Source: Chaetorhynchus papuensis (lineage: Eukaryota; Chordata; Aves; Passeriformes; Rhipiduridae). From it: a stretch of DNA of 64,000 bases. Location of the stretch: positions 248,001-312,000 of the forward strand of contig VWYX01000794.1 of the NCBI GenBank assembly GCA_013396525.1, in the 5' to 3' direction. Positions 1-11,531 of the stretch are shown piece by piece. The position numbers and the translations under genes are program-made. How positions within the stretch are numbered: position 1 is the first letter of the stretch; each line of letters opens with the position of its first letter. Below the pieces are notes generated by a model. That model did not search any database. It had not been told where the DNA came from and was given only the letters and a program-made list of their open reading frames with translations.

Positions 1-1916
1 CAGGAAGTGATTTTTGATATTCAGAGGAAATCTGCTCTTGGGTTATAATGTCTATTTCTATCGTAGTGATTTTATAATCCCATTGTATGCTGAGGGGATT
101 TGGAAGTAAAATTTCCTGCAGCCTTCAAGAAAATAACTTTTATAACCTTGCTTATCTCTAATTACATTTTATTATTTTTTAGATGTTAGTTTATTTAAAT
201 ATTTACTTTGGGAAATAACCACCAGAGATTAAGTTCTTGGTTCCTGTAGTCATGTGGGTATTATCAGTTTATGGCTCCTTTCTGAACCAGCCCTCAGTCA
301 AGTAATTTTCTATCAGACTGGAGCTGTATTGGCAAGAACAAGAAGCACTGGTGCCTTTGTAATCAGTTCCTGACATTAGAGATAGTACGGCCAGTTCCTG
401 GGCCTCCTTCATCTTATATAAAGTTTGATTAAAGCACAAAGCCAAGATAGTGGGAATGCCAAACTTGCTCCTAATTCTGCTGCCAGACTGCCCCATGAGC
501 TGTAGCAAACCACCCATTTATAATCCCTAAACTTTGAGCTCCTCTACGAATTGAAAAAAAATTCCCCGTAATGTGTGGAGGAGGCTTGGTGAACGGAGAT
601 TCTTAGGAAAAAAAATTAACTTTGGTAAATAGAACTCAATAGTAGGTTGTGTAATACTTTTGAGAACCCATGCAGCCCAGTCCTGCTCCTGCTTTGGACC
701 TCCTGTCTGGGTGGGGACCTGGTGCCCATGGGCTGGGATGCTCTGAGCTGCTTAGGTCCACAGGGAGCCTGCCCATTCCCTTGACTCACGGAGAGCTTTC
801 CATCCGTGGTTCACGCTGCACTGCAGTGTGTAAAACCACCACGCTTAAATTACTGCATGACAGCAGGATGTTCACTCTGGATGACCAAACCGGCCACCAC
901 GCCAACTCAGCTATTCCCCTTCCAGCCTAAGAGGATCCCCTTCCTGCAGCACCTGATTGAAATCGGTCCCAGCACCTTTATTGTTCCTAAAGTCTGAGCA
1001 TTTATCTTACAGCAAGTGTTTTGGTGGGTGATCTGTGTCCTGATAGAGCATAACCTTCAGTGCTTTTCCTCAGGAAGTGACTGTACTGACAAGTAAAGCA
1101 TGTTTATCTGCTGAACAGAAAAAAATACAAATAAGAAATGTATTTAACTGGGAGGTGACTCAGTATGTGACAGGTGGGATGCTGGTTACATATTTTCCTT
1201 AAGGAGTGGTAGAAGATGACAGGAACAAATCTGTCATGTCCTCCCAGGGTGTGTACGTGGGCAATGTGAATCAATATATTACAAACACAGACATCATGGT
1301 GGGTGGCTTTAAATCCAGTGCCTCAATATCACTGCGGGCTGAAGCCAAGGTCTTTAAGCAACCTCCTGCCCTAATGCACTTCGCTAAACACTCCCCTCAG
1401 GTTCCAGTAATGGCTGAGTGTCTAAGCAAGCGCAATCAAGACTGAGTCCAGGGAGAGCAGGGCAGTCTCCTTTGTGAAAAAAGTCTTGTTTCATCATGTT
1501 CTGCGTGCGTTTATCTGAAAACAGAACATATTCTTGAAATGACTAGTTATTGTCTGCTAACATTTTCTGAGTCAAGAGCGCTGCTTGCCTCTCTGGGGAG
1601 CAGCAAGGCCTGCTGCCAGCACAGCACCTGGAGGGAAGTCTGAGAAGACAGTGGACACAGCAATTCCCCTTCTGTCTCTCTGAAAGTCTGGATGGGATGT
1701 ATCTGCAATTTGTACCATCACCTAGACAGGCCAGCACACACCACAACTGAGTGTACTGGGCAAACACCAGCCCATTAAAACTGTAGGAAATACCTTTTTT
1801 TTTTTAAAACAGGAATCTTTGTATACCACTCTTAGTTTGTCAGGCCTTTCTGTGGCTTTTATTAAGACAGGAACAGAAGAGAAAGGAATTCTTAAAGGCT
1901 TGAAAGCTGAGCTTAC
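1..1916. other. Unique noncoding DNA, nothing recognised
   Basis: Open frames here are short (86 codons or fewer) and resemble no protein family I know. There is no long homopolymer, no CpG cluster and no interspersed repeat I can name. It reads as intronic or intergenic vertebrate DNA. Small unrecognised exons cannot be excluded by eye. Confidence 0.5.
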
Positions 1917-2017
1917 CCTGCATAGCCAGTAGTGGGAATGGCTGCTGTCCCATTCTCTTCCTCTCAGACTCCCTCACAACCACCTGTCGTACCGTACACT
2001 GCTCCCACCGGAGGAAT
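1917..2017 (-). other. Low-confidence candidate exon (minus strand)
   Basis: On the minus strand a pyrimidine-rich stretch ending in CCATGCCAG (an acceptor-like site) precedes 101 bases, followed by the donor-like GTAAGC at 1916-1911. One frame is open throughout: one base, 33 codons, one base. It begins FLRWEQCTVRQ and ends PFPLLAMQ. I do not recognise the peptide and cannot name a gene. Its start phase does not match the end phase of the other minus-strand candidate at 5262-5454, so the two cannot be consecutive exons in their open frames. Splice-like pairs with short open frames occur by chance in a window this size, so this is only a lead. Confidence 0.15.
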
Positions 2018-2236
2018 CTGGCATGGAGGAAAGGACAGGGATGATTGCTGTAGCACCCTGAGCCCCTCGGCAAACTTGTCTTTTTGCTGCCTTGTCATTC
2101 CTATGAGCTCTTATGAGTATTCCCCATGTTGGACAGATGGCTCCAGCCAACTGGTCTCATGGGAAGTGTTCTCACGTCCTCAAATCTTCCCGTAAGCCTC
2201 GCTTTTCCTTTAACACAGAGCCTGCTTCCTTATATA

Positions 2237-2264
2237 GGAAGTTGCACTTAGAAGTGCAACCTCC
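2237..2264. repeat. Short near-perfect inverted repeat
   Basis: GTTGCACTT (2241-2249) and AAGTGCAAC (2252-2260) are perfect reverse complements around a 2-base centre. The pairing extends by four more bases on each side with one mismatch (GGAA against CTCC). The palindrome is too short and its loop too tight to be a miRNA precursor. It could be a dimeric transcription-factor site, a small cruciform, or chance. Confidence 0.6.
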
Positions 2265-5261
2265 TGTGAAGATTTAGGAGCCTCACCAGGCTGCTGTATC
2301 TCTTCCAGGCACTGTGCTGATACAAACAGGCTGGGTTTCTGATGCTGTGGAGACCTTACAAGGTAGTGGCCAGAGCCTCTGTAATAAAACCCTTCTGCTT
2401 ATTAATGGCTTCCTGTAGCATTCACACGCTACGCTGCAGCCAAAAACAGCCTTTCTCCAGCAACACCATTCCCACCGGCTTCACCCACTTGCATTAAAAA
2501 TTCAAGCCAGATCAGAAATATTCTTTAGTGCCGCATTACTAACAAACACTTCATGATACATCAGTTAAATGGCACGGGTGTGACACGATGTGATTTTACT
2601 TCAGGAAAGGAGAAGACAAATAGGGCCATAAACAATTTTTATAGTGCTAGGAATGGGAAGAGAGAATTTAAAACTCTAAGGCATAATGTTACATTTGAGC
2701 TACGTATCTGTCCCCCTCCCCTTTTGCTCCGGTTTCCTGAGATTGCTGTACTAGAGGTCAGCACTATAAGTCTGCAATCCTCTGAATGGTCAGGTAAAAT
2801 ACTAAATAATCCAGGTTGGGGAATTTCCTCTTGGTACATGAGTGGCATAATTCACCTCCTTTATTTATTAATAAATATGGTCTTTCTGAGGAAATAAGGG
2901 GATGAGAAATAAGGGGTTTGCTGCTGTGTCCTGGCTGAGGAACAGGTATCACCAACGGCACTGGTAACCTGCAAGGTCTGACCTGTACCTACACAACCTG
3001 AGTGCAATTCAGGTGTAGTCCATTGACCTTCCTGACTCACTTGGATAAACAGGAGCTAATTAATTGCCATGCTGGCTTGTGAGGTCACTCTCAATCCAGG
3101 GGAAAAAATCCCACAGTTCTGACCTCATAAAGGTTAAAGCCCTAATCTGTTAATTCCATCTGCAAGATACTTCTCCATGTGTTCAGAATTTAGGTCCAAA
3201 GTTGCCCCCAATACACAGTATTTGACAAATGCTGCTAAGTACTAGATAAAATAAATAATAGATTGCATGACAAGTATTTTTTTTTTTTAATTTCTGTATT
3301 TTATATTACTATGATTTCAAACATATGTGGTTAAGCTTATCAGATTTCTAAAAATGAATGTTCTATAAAAATCACACTGGGCCCCTCAGCTGTGTTTTCC
3401 TCTATTATTTATAGACAAATTGAAAACAAATGGTCTTCTCTCTTTCAAAAACAAAAAAGCACAATGAAATGGAAGCAGCTGTCAGAATGTGCTTTTCCTC
3501 CCAAAGTCATCTGCAGCACAATCTAAATCGGAGATTATATCCTCTAATCTGAAGTGCATTGCCATTTAATGGTGGTTTTGGTGGCAATTCCAGTGGAAGC
3601 TGAAGAGAAAAGTGTCAAGACTGTCGCAATGGGAGAGAGCTCAAAGGCCACGCCACATCTGTGCAGTGCTCCTACTGTTGCATGGGGTGTGAAGGAGACT
3701 CCCTGGTTGTCAGAAAACAAGATACATGAATTTCAGGGGTTGATAGTCGGGAGCCAGATTCATGCCTCCTAAGTGGGACCTATATCCCATAAAACATCTG
3801 AAAAAGGATTTGGAGCTCAGAGGGGACACAAGTGTTCATGCAATAGTTGATGCACTGGAGCACAGCATTCCCTCTAGCTGCCTGTGCATTTAAAAGGGTG
3901 ATAAAAAGATGGGAGAGTGCAGGAAGCTTGGGAGCTGGTTTAAAGGCTTGTGTTTTCCATGGAGAGAAAGAGATAAAGAATTCCATCTCTTTGGCTTATC
4001 ACAAGGAAAGGTTGAGGAGTGACTCGATTACAGCACTTTAAGCACCTTTGTGGAAAGGAAATATGTACTAAAGGGCTCTGTAATTTAGCTGGGTAAGTCA
4101 CAAGACTGAACTTGAAACCAGAAAACTCAGAGCGCAGGCATGTATCTTTAGCAGGGATGTTTAATAAGCACTCTAATAAACTACCAAGGAAAGTGATAAA
4201 TTCCCCAGCTCCTGATTTATTCAGGTCAGGGCTGCAGCCCTACTTGGAAGTAGTGCTTAAACCAAACACGAGCTGCTGGGATGAGCAGAGAGGTAACTGT
4301 GATTAAATGACCTCTTGTACAAATTTTGTGAGTGCAGGAAATAAAGTGATTCCCTCGCTGGGGTCATCCATTCCAATAGTAGATGGCAGCCTGAACCTGC
4401 TGTGAAAATCACCTCACAGAACAGGACCACAGAGCAAAGTGTGACATCGACCTTAGAAATAACTCCACACAGCACTGGCAAGTGTTATATAACTCCTTGC
4501 TGGATCACGAGACTACTGTAATTCTTCCGGGTCTAGGTCCTGTTGGAAAAGGTCCAGCTCGAGCTTTTATTTCTACCCTGACTTCAAACTCACACATTCA
4601 AACTTCTATTAGCAAACAAAGTCATCTTTCACTTGTATAGAAAAGAAAACTGCTGATTTTTACGATAAGTAACCTCTTAGGAAATTAGCGCACAAACTTT
4701 TATAAAACAAGCATCCTTATAAAACCTCCGGTACCAGAGGAACTAATCTGCTTGAGTTACCGGAGTGTCTATTTGCCTCCAGACAATCTTCCCTGTGAGC
4801 CTGCTAAGAGCAGTGACTGCATGGAAGTGAGCAAAAGGTGGTAGAATAGAGTTTACAATGGGAGGGGCAAGAAATCAAGATGATGAATGAATGCTTTGAT
4901 AGCGTAGAACGTCGTTAAATTTCTGAAAGCTGAAATAAGGGCAACAGGGAAAAAAAAGAAATCCACCCTGTAACCTTTGATTTTAAACTAACCCTGGGTG
5001 TGTTGCTTGCAAGGTGTCTCTGAATTTTAGAGGCTTCAAGGGCTGCAAGCCTTCTACTGACCTGATTGCATTTTGTGTGCTTCACAGTGTCCCCCAGTTA
5101 CTCTGCTTCTCTGGTGCCCAGCTTTATCCCATCTACAAGGGGCCCCACACTGAATCAATACAAGTCCAAGTAGCTCTGTGAAGGCAGGTGACTGTAGGAA
5201 GAACTCTGACATCCCCTTGCATTGTCATTAATTTAAAAAAAAATTATATATATTTACTTAC
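2265..5261. other. Unique noncoding DNA, nothing recognised
   Basis: Apart from a 12-T run at 3277-3288 this stretch has no repeat, CpG cluster or RNA gene I can identify. The longest open frame is the 114-codon plus-strand frame at 2553-2897, which lacks recognisable motifs and is within chance length. It reads as intronic or intergenic DNA. Confidence 0.5.
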
Positions 5262-5454
5262 TTTTGGCCACTGACTGCTTTTTCAGCAGCAGAGAATCTG
5301 TTGTTCTCCGGTGATCCAGTATCCAAACTCTGAGTGGGGCATCCCCCAGCGGCATCGGGTCAGCTGCATTTTCACAGTGCCTTAGTGAAATGTGGTGGCG
5401 TCTCCTGGTTCCTTCTCCTTTCCACACAGTACTGAACATAATAGGATTTTGTGC
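5262..5454 (-). other. Candidate coding exon (minus strand), unrecognised
   Basis: On the minus strand TGCTTTTCAG (acceptor-like) precedes a 193-base segment followed by GTAAGT at 5261-5256, a strong donor consensus. One frame is open for all 64 codons plus one base, so the segment would enter at phase 0 and leave at phase 1. The peptide starts AQNPIMFSTVW, includes RRRHHISLRHC and ends LLLKKQSVAK. The polypyrimidine tract is only moderate. I cannot match it to a family. It lies about 1.5 kb on the minus-strand downstream side of the CpG island, so it could be an early exon of a minus-strand gene starting there; that is inference. A plus-strand frame through the same bases is also largely open, which weakens the coding case. 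Confidence 0.25.
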
Positions 5455-6507
5455 CTGAAAAGCACTATCTCCAGCTTCTAAGTGACAGGCAGTATGTGAT
5501 ATATTATAACATCCATTATAACAGTTACATGTGATAATACATGACTTGTTATTTTAGAGACAGGAACTTGAGTAAGGGTGATGAAGCAACCTAATTAATG
5601 CTTTGGAATTGGTATATGTAGTCGTGTTACTTGAAGAATATTCAGCATGCTCTGAAGCATTGTCTAGGGTTACTGTCAGGGACAAGCTTGTGGCCAAAAG
5701 GAGCTGTAGTACTGCAAATGCACGGCAAATCCTGTCTTCCTTACAAGAAAAAGGAATCAAAGTTAGATCTAGTTAGAAACTGAAATATCTTGCCACCCCT
5801 TCTATTTTATTTTTGGATCTTTCTGGCAAAACCACACCATTAATGGCCATGACTGAAGAAAAACATCCATTAGCTCAGTGCTACTGTGTGGTATGCACTG
5901 CGTAGCCATTACTTTCAGAAATCACTTAGTTTAGGGCACTTCCTTGTGACTTTTCTCTCAAACACACCCTATTAACAATGCACTTTGTCTCCGACTGTAT
6001 TGCAGCTGATGATAAACAGATGGATCTCGGTCACTGGATGAATATGAGAAAGCTGCTGGAGCATGGTATGGTTCATATTCCCATCCAGCTGCCTCGGGCT
6101 TCTGTCCTCTTGAAACCCTGCTGAATAGTGAAGGCTTCTAATTAGGGCGAGGGTCTCTTTCTGGCCATATATCACTTTCTTTGGCAGGGCTTCCATGGAC
6201 TCGCGAGAGGGAAAATGCACGATGCTGTCAAAACAGTGTCTTCTTCAGAGTGACCTGGAGAAAAATGGGGCTTGTGTGAAAGTTGGCTCTTTGTGGGAGG
6301 GCGGGAAAGGGAAATGAGGAAAGAACGATGGTGAAAATTGCTGGCATCTCCCCTAAAGGAGCTCCTGGCTTGCTGATGGGTTTGAAATTATGCTGAGAGC
6401 CACGGAGGACACAACCCAGTATCACAGGCTGCAGCACAGCATGCACATGTACAACCATTAAGTGAAGATCTCTGGATGTTTGAATTGCATTTTGGGTTCT
6501 TTAAAGA
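5455..6507. other. Unique DNA, frames open on both strands
   Basis: No repeat is recognised. Within 5978-6220 frames are open on both strands: a 48-codon plus frame starting at 5978 and an 82-codon minus frame at 5972-6220. A minus-strand acceptor-like TTTTTCTCCAG lies just before about 6250. None of the peptides is recognisable. Overlapping openness on both strands suggests composition or a conserved noncoding element rather than a clear exon. Confidence 0.35.
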
Positions 6508-6525
6508 TTTTTTTTTTTTTTTTTT
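6508..6525. repeat. T18 homopolymer
   Basis: A run of 18 T. It is probably a simple-sequence tract or the tail of an unrecognisable old retroposon. Confidence 0.9.
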
Positions 6526-6899
6526 AAGGATAACCTGAAGGGATTTGTTTTCATGTTAAAGCTCCCTTTTGTGGCAGTAAGGTCTAATGCTGCACATAGT
6601 GCCACTGTGGCTAGATTTTGTCTGTGTGAAGTTAAGTGGCTTGAGGTGATTTTAAGAGCATTGAAATCTGTAGGAAGTACACTTCCATGTGGCGGATGCC
6701 TTGTAAGGCTGGAATGGAGCGCTGACACTCCCTAGGTGCGCCAAAAGCACCCGCCAGCCTCTTGGAGAGATGTTTTTGTCCCCGTTTTTAGGAAGCAATG
6801 GCCATAGCAAAGAAAGTGGGTATTGAGATAACAGAAATGGGGGTCACTGGCTGCACTTGAGGGATTCTTTGCCCGCTTTCTGTCTGAAGGTCTGAGCCC

Positions 6900-7720
6900 A
6901 CCTCACCGCAAAGGCGATGAGGGGACGCAGAGGTGATACAGGGTTTTCCCCCTCACGCCTCCCCTCTCAGGGCACGGGCATGGAGGTGGCCGCAGGCGCT
7001 AAGGGGGACGGAGGGCGATGGTGCCGAGGGCGATGGTGCCGGGGGCGTTGGCGCCATTTCCATGTCAATGGGCGAAGCCTCAGGTGCCCCCTCACGGCGC
7101 CCGCCCGGCTGAGGGCTGTGAGGGGCGACAGAAAATGGCGGCGGCGTTCCCGCCACTGAGCCCCCTCACGAGCCCGCGCAGCCTGAGGCGACCCAAGGCG
7201 GGCCTGGCGGTGCCGAACCCGCTGTGAAAATGTCTGGAATTGGGCGTTTTCCAGCAGCCTTCTTCCCCGGGACCACACTGGGAGGCGTGAAATGCCCGGC
7301 CGCAGCTTTGTCTCCCGTGCCATTTCGGTGTCACGGTGCCCAGCCGGCTGCAGGGCCGAGGGGATGTGTGGAGCCTCCCCGGCTGTCCCTGAGGGGAGGA
7401 TGGCGCCCCAGACTTCACTCATATGTTTCCAGGTGTGCCAGAAAGCTTGGCCACTGTTTTGCGGCAGGTTAGTAAGGTTCTATACCTGCGCCGAGACAGC
7501 CTCCCGTGGCAAGGGGAGAGGCCGCCGCGGGGCTGCTGGAGCTTTGCTTATCCTCACAAAAGCTGCCCCGCTGGGTTGCTTCCGCTCCCCGCCGAGCTGA
7601 TAACCCGCACCTCCCCGACAGCAAACAAACCCTGCCGTTCCCCAAAGGTTGGGACACATCCTGCGATCCCGCCTGGAACGGGGTCAGTCAGCTGCCAGCG
7701 AGTGACCCACTTTTGCAGCT
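6900..7720. promoter_or_regulatory. CpG-island-like promoter candidate
   Basis: This is the most GC- and CpG-dense stretch of the window, in sharp contrast to its flanks. It holds a YY1-like AAAATGGCGGC at 7132-7142, a reverse YY1-like GCGCCATTTC at 7051-7060 and an E2F-like TTCCCGCC at 7147-7154. No TATA box is obvious. A donor-like CGGCAG/GTTAGTAAG occurs on the + strand at about 7468. CpG islands of this kind usually mark vertebrate promoters, often bidirectional ones. Which strand is transcribed cannot be decided here. The overlapping open frames on both strands, up to 151 codons on the minus strand, are expected because GC-rich DNA has few stop codons. Confidence 0.6.
7011..7055. repeat. 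15-bp tandem repeat, three units
   Basis: The unit GAGGGCGATGGTGCC occurs exactly at 7011-7025 and 7026-7040. A third unit, GGGGGCGTTGGCGCC, follows at 7041-7055 with three substitutions. The array sits inside the CpG island and runs into the reverse YY1-like site at 7051-7060. Confidence 0.85.
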
Positions 7721-7895
7721 GATGCCAAGTGCACTCAGCCCTGAGGCAGCCCCGGGCCTTCGAGCTGTGTCCCTGCCCCAAAAAGTGGTGATGCGTGAAG
7801 AGAAAATAGGAGTTTTTAGCAGGGAAATCTCGTGTCTCTGTCAGTAATATTTGAAAACCAAAGGGAGACTGAGATGGGTGTTAAAAAGTCACAGT

Positions 7896-7910
7896 AAAAA
7901 AAAAAAAAAA
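7896..7910. repeat. A15 homopolymer
   Basis: A run of 15 A, about 180 bases past the CpG island. No retroposon body is recognisable upstream. Confidence 0.9.
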
Positions 7911-9889
7911 TCTAGTTCTGGAATGAACATTTGCTTCCACAGTATTTTTTCCTCACTCTAGGGACCATCACAATTTAGGTAAATCTAGTTTTAGAGGGAC
8001 ATTTTTAAAATAATCTAGACTGATCCTATCGGAGGGAGAGGGTGAGCAGCTATTTAAAATGAGCCTCTTGCAGTGTCTATGAAAATCAGAGGTTTGCCCT
8101 GTTTTGACTTTACCTTATCTTGATGGTAGATTTGCTGGAGGCTTGGATATTATATTTATTGGATATACTTGTGCATTAAGGACTTCCATGTCAAAAAAAT
8201 GTATTACTGATGCATACAAGAAGGAGGACCTGTTGTTTCTATGCATTTTTTCCCCTTTCTCTTCTATATCTTATTGCTCACTCAGACAAACCCCAAATGG
8301 TCACTTTTGCACTGATTTCACCACTGTCTTCTAAGCTGGTTTTGGAAAGCAACAGGAAAACCCTAAAATATATTTCTCACCTTGAGGGTGGTGTGCTTGT
8401 AATATATGTGTTGGGACTGAATATTTTCAAACACCAGCTCAATAGAGCATTCATTTCTACTGAACCATGGGAAATAGAGGCTTCCTTGGAGTATATTTGG
8501 TACATGAGTTCAAATGATTTTCAAACAGTTTTTTAAAAGAATGATGCTCATAATTTCTTAGGTGAGAGAAATATCTATTACGTGATCTTTCCCCTTAGTA
8601 ATTGAAAGTATTCATATCTATATGTAAAACTGATGTTGATATCAGTGTCTATAAATTTCATGCACATCTCCCAATTTGTTGCCCTTAACTTGGATTACCA
8701 TACTTTTACATTATGCTCCTGTGTGTTACAGCAATCTCCCTCTTTCACCTTGGGAGTGAAAAAAAATCACCTGCACATCTGTCCCCGCTCTCGGAATAAT
8801 AAAACCTTTATGCGCCAGTGAATTTTTCTCTCCAAGCACTGGCACCAAACTCCTCAGATGGGGCTGCACAGGGAATTTAAAAGTAGGATGCCCTGTGGCA
8901 GTTAATCATAGCTAATGCGGAGCCCAGGAGGAAGAGGAAATGATTTTATGACTGTAAGTGGAAAAAGGACAAGTCAACAGGGCTGGGAAAGAGGAGCTGC
9001 CGTGTGCAGGGGAGCCTCAGGCTTTTGGCGTGGCTGCAGGAAATGGGCTGAATGCATCATGAGGGGCGCCCACAGATGCACTCGGGGCTTTCAGAGATGT
9101 ATTTAGGTCACTGACACTCTGAAAGCTTTATGCTTTTTGAGCCCAGGGGCTGTGACAAAGGCCTGTAAACTCAGAGTGAAGGCTAGCATCCATCCGTGGC
9201 TGGCCTTATTGTATCCACAGGAATTTCAGATCAATGAAGGATGTTAGCAATTATGTGCTGAAACAACTAAGTACAATGGGATGAGGTAAGGAAAGCGATT
9301 CAGCCTTGAATTTGAATTTCTTTTGGTTTCAGTCGGTTTGTGCCAACACCCCTTGCAATGCACACTCTGTCTCTGGGGCTGTCCTATATTGTTCAGGACA
9401 GGAAGTTTGAGAGACGCAAGTTCAGCGGCAAGCGTCAAAGTTGCATGTGTGGATGCGACGTTTTCCCTGGTGTACAGGCTGGTTTCATTGCTGGACACGT
9501 GAGGTATTTTGTGAATGCGACGCTGGTTTCTCTCTTTTGGCACAAAATATTTTATAGCAGGTATTGTTCTGGTTTTTAAGCCTGAGAAATGTTACTTTGG
9601 CTTCCTGCAAAGCTCCAACCCCTGGTGGGCTGTGAAGCAAGTCCCATGTGCTGCCTCATGCTCTGCTTGTTCCCTGTGGTTCTTTCCGCTTGTGATTCCC
9701 AAAGGGCCAGGCACAGGGCTGTGTGCCTGACCCCCGTATCCAGGCCACTGGGCAGACTGAAGGAAGGAGGAGGAATTCCTTTGAAGTTGTGGAGCTGCTC
9801 CCCAGTAGCTGACTGGAGCCCAGTGGTGGGTGCAGTGTCCCATGGTGCTGTTGCTGCCTCCCTGAAAAGGATCTGATTCCCGCTGCTCC

Positions 9890-9927
9890 CTGCAGTGCAG
9901 CCACACCAGTTCCACTGCAGTGCAGCC
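9890..9927. repeat. Direct repeat CTGCAGTGCAGCC x2
   Basis: The 13-mer CTGCAGTGCAGCC occurs at 9890-9902 and again at 9915-9927, a 25-base spacing. It lies in a GC-richer patch of unknown role. Confidence 0.75.
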
Positions 9928-11491
9928 TTCTTCCATTGCTGAGCCTGGCTCTGAGCAGCCTCAGGATGACAGACACTCACAGAAAACCCCATTACAGACT
10001 TCCTTTCTTAAAAGCCAAAACACACGCTAGGAGAGCCTGGAGTCTGTGACTTCCAGTTAGGGCAGTTAATCAAAACGTTTGCCATGTATTGTGTGAGCTC
10101 CTTCACAGTTTGTGCATTTATCTTTTTAACATCTGCAGAGCAGCATGGTTTGGATAGGTTTCTGTTACTACTCCGAGCCTTCATTGGCTCTCAAGAATGA
10201 GTGAAGAGGAGCCAGACAACATAAAGGGCAGGCAATCAAAGCTTTTGACTCTTAGATCCTCGCAGATGGGCCTTCTGATGAAATGACTAACAACTGCTGC
10301 CAGATCAGCAAGTAGCAACCACAAGGCACCTGTATTTAACTTTCATTTTGCCAGATAACTTGTCTTTATGCTCTTGCAGTTTTAACTATGGATTGTAAGT
10401 CACAAGGCTTCCTTCTGATCTCCCTAGCACAAGTGCAGAATGAGTCACTTGAGATTGGTTGGTAATAAGAGTTCTTCTGCTGTACAAGTGGTGTACGCAA
10501 AGGCAGGAGGATCAGGCCGAGGTGCAGATGATGAGTCCAGTGTGGAGTTTGTTTGAAACATCTTTATTGCCAGCCTCTGGGGTGAAGTCTTCTTAGGGCA
10601 CATACTAGAGGGAGGAAAGGTTTTTAGCAGCAGCCTTTGGTTATAGTTAAGATAAATAAATAAAAATCAGTGACCTCATTTTTCTTTAGCAAATGGCTCT
10701 GCATCTCGTGAATTCAGCTGTGCAAAAAGGCACTGTCTGCAGCCAGGGCCCCCCCGCTCCTCCAGCCTGCCTGGGTGAAGCTCTGGGTGAGGGGCAGCCA
10801 GCTTCCCTGGCCTTGCAGCCGCCTGCCAAAGCTCAGATGTTGCCAGATGCCTCGGGCTGCAGACCTCGCACCTCAGAGCCCTCGTTCCAGGAACGACTCA
10901 CAGGTGGTCTTGCCAGCAGCTCCACAGGAGCTTCGTGGCTGCAGCCGTTATGGAAAGGAACAAAACCGTGGATGTGGCCATGTCCCAGGATGACCTGGTG
11001 GCTCTGGCTCCAGTAGCTCCGCTGTCTTGACACTATTTGCAGGCAGGGGCTCCGATTGCTCCGTGGCCCCAGTGCCAAGCCAGCCCCGCTGCCGGATGCC
11101 TCAGTGTAGCCCTGGCACATGGAGTACGCTGCTTGCTCATGGGCCGTATGGGGCTCCCTAATTCTTGGCTATCCTCTTGCCTTCCTTGGAGGCAAATATC
11201 CAGAATGTGCCGTGCTGAATATTGGTTTCTGTCAGGACAGGCTAGAATGTGCTTTGTGGCTCTGACTGCTGCTGGTTTTGGGTGCTGTGAAGGGGCCCCC
11301 AGTGGGTGCTTGGCTGTTCCTGGAAAGCAGTCAGCTCTCCTCTTCCTGGAGTCAGATATCCGAACAATGGCAAGTGCCAACTCTCTAATTATTGCTGTAT
11401 CAATCCGTGGTTTTGTAGCCAATGCTTTACCTGTGTGCTGTTGGTCACTGGTGGCTTTTGTTCACCAAAAAACATCCTGCCCATATGTGCT

Positions 11492-11531
11492 GACATAGGA
11501 TAAAGTTGGGCTTGTGGACATAGGATAAAGT
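11492..11531. repeat. Direct repeat GACATAGGATAAAGT x2
   Basis: The 15-mer occurs exactly at 11492-11506 and 11517-11531, spaced 25 bases. It is probably a small local duplication. Confidence 0.85.

Noticed and set aside
6967..7422. 151-codon minus-strand open frame in the CpG island
   Set aside because: Stop-poor GC-rich DNA. The Arg/Pro/His-rich peptide reflects the tandem repeat and CpG content. Competing frames exist on both strands.
7423..7468. Possible first-exon end at CGGCAG/GTTAGTAAG
   Set aside because: The frame is open only from an in-frame stop at about 7390, and the peptide is unrecognised. A donor alone is not enough to call an exon.
9576..9992. Three overlapping minus-strand frames of 106-138 codons
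   Set aside because: Three frames of the same strand open at once is a compositional effect, and no motif is recognised.
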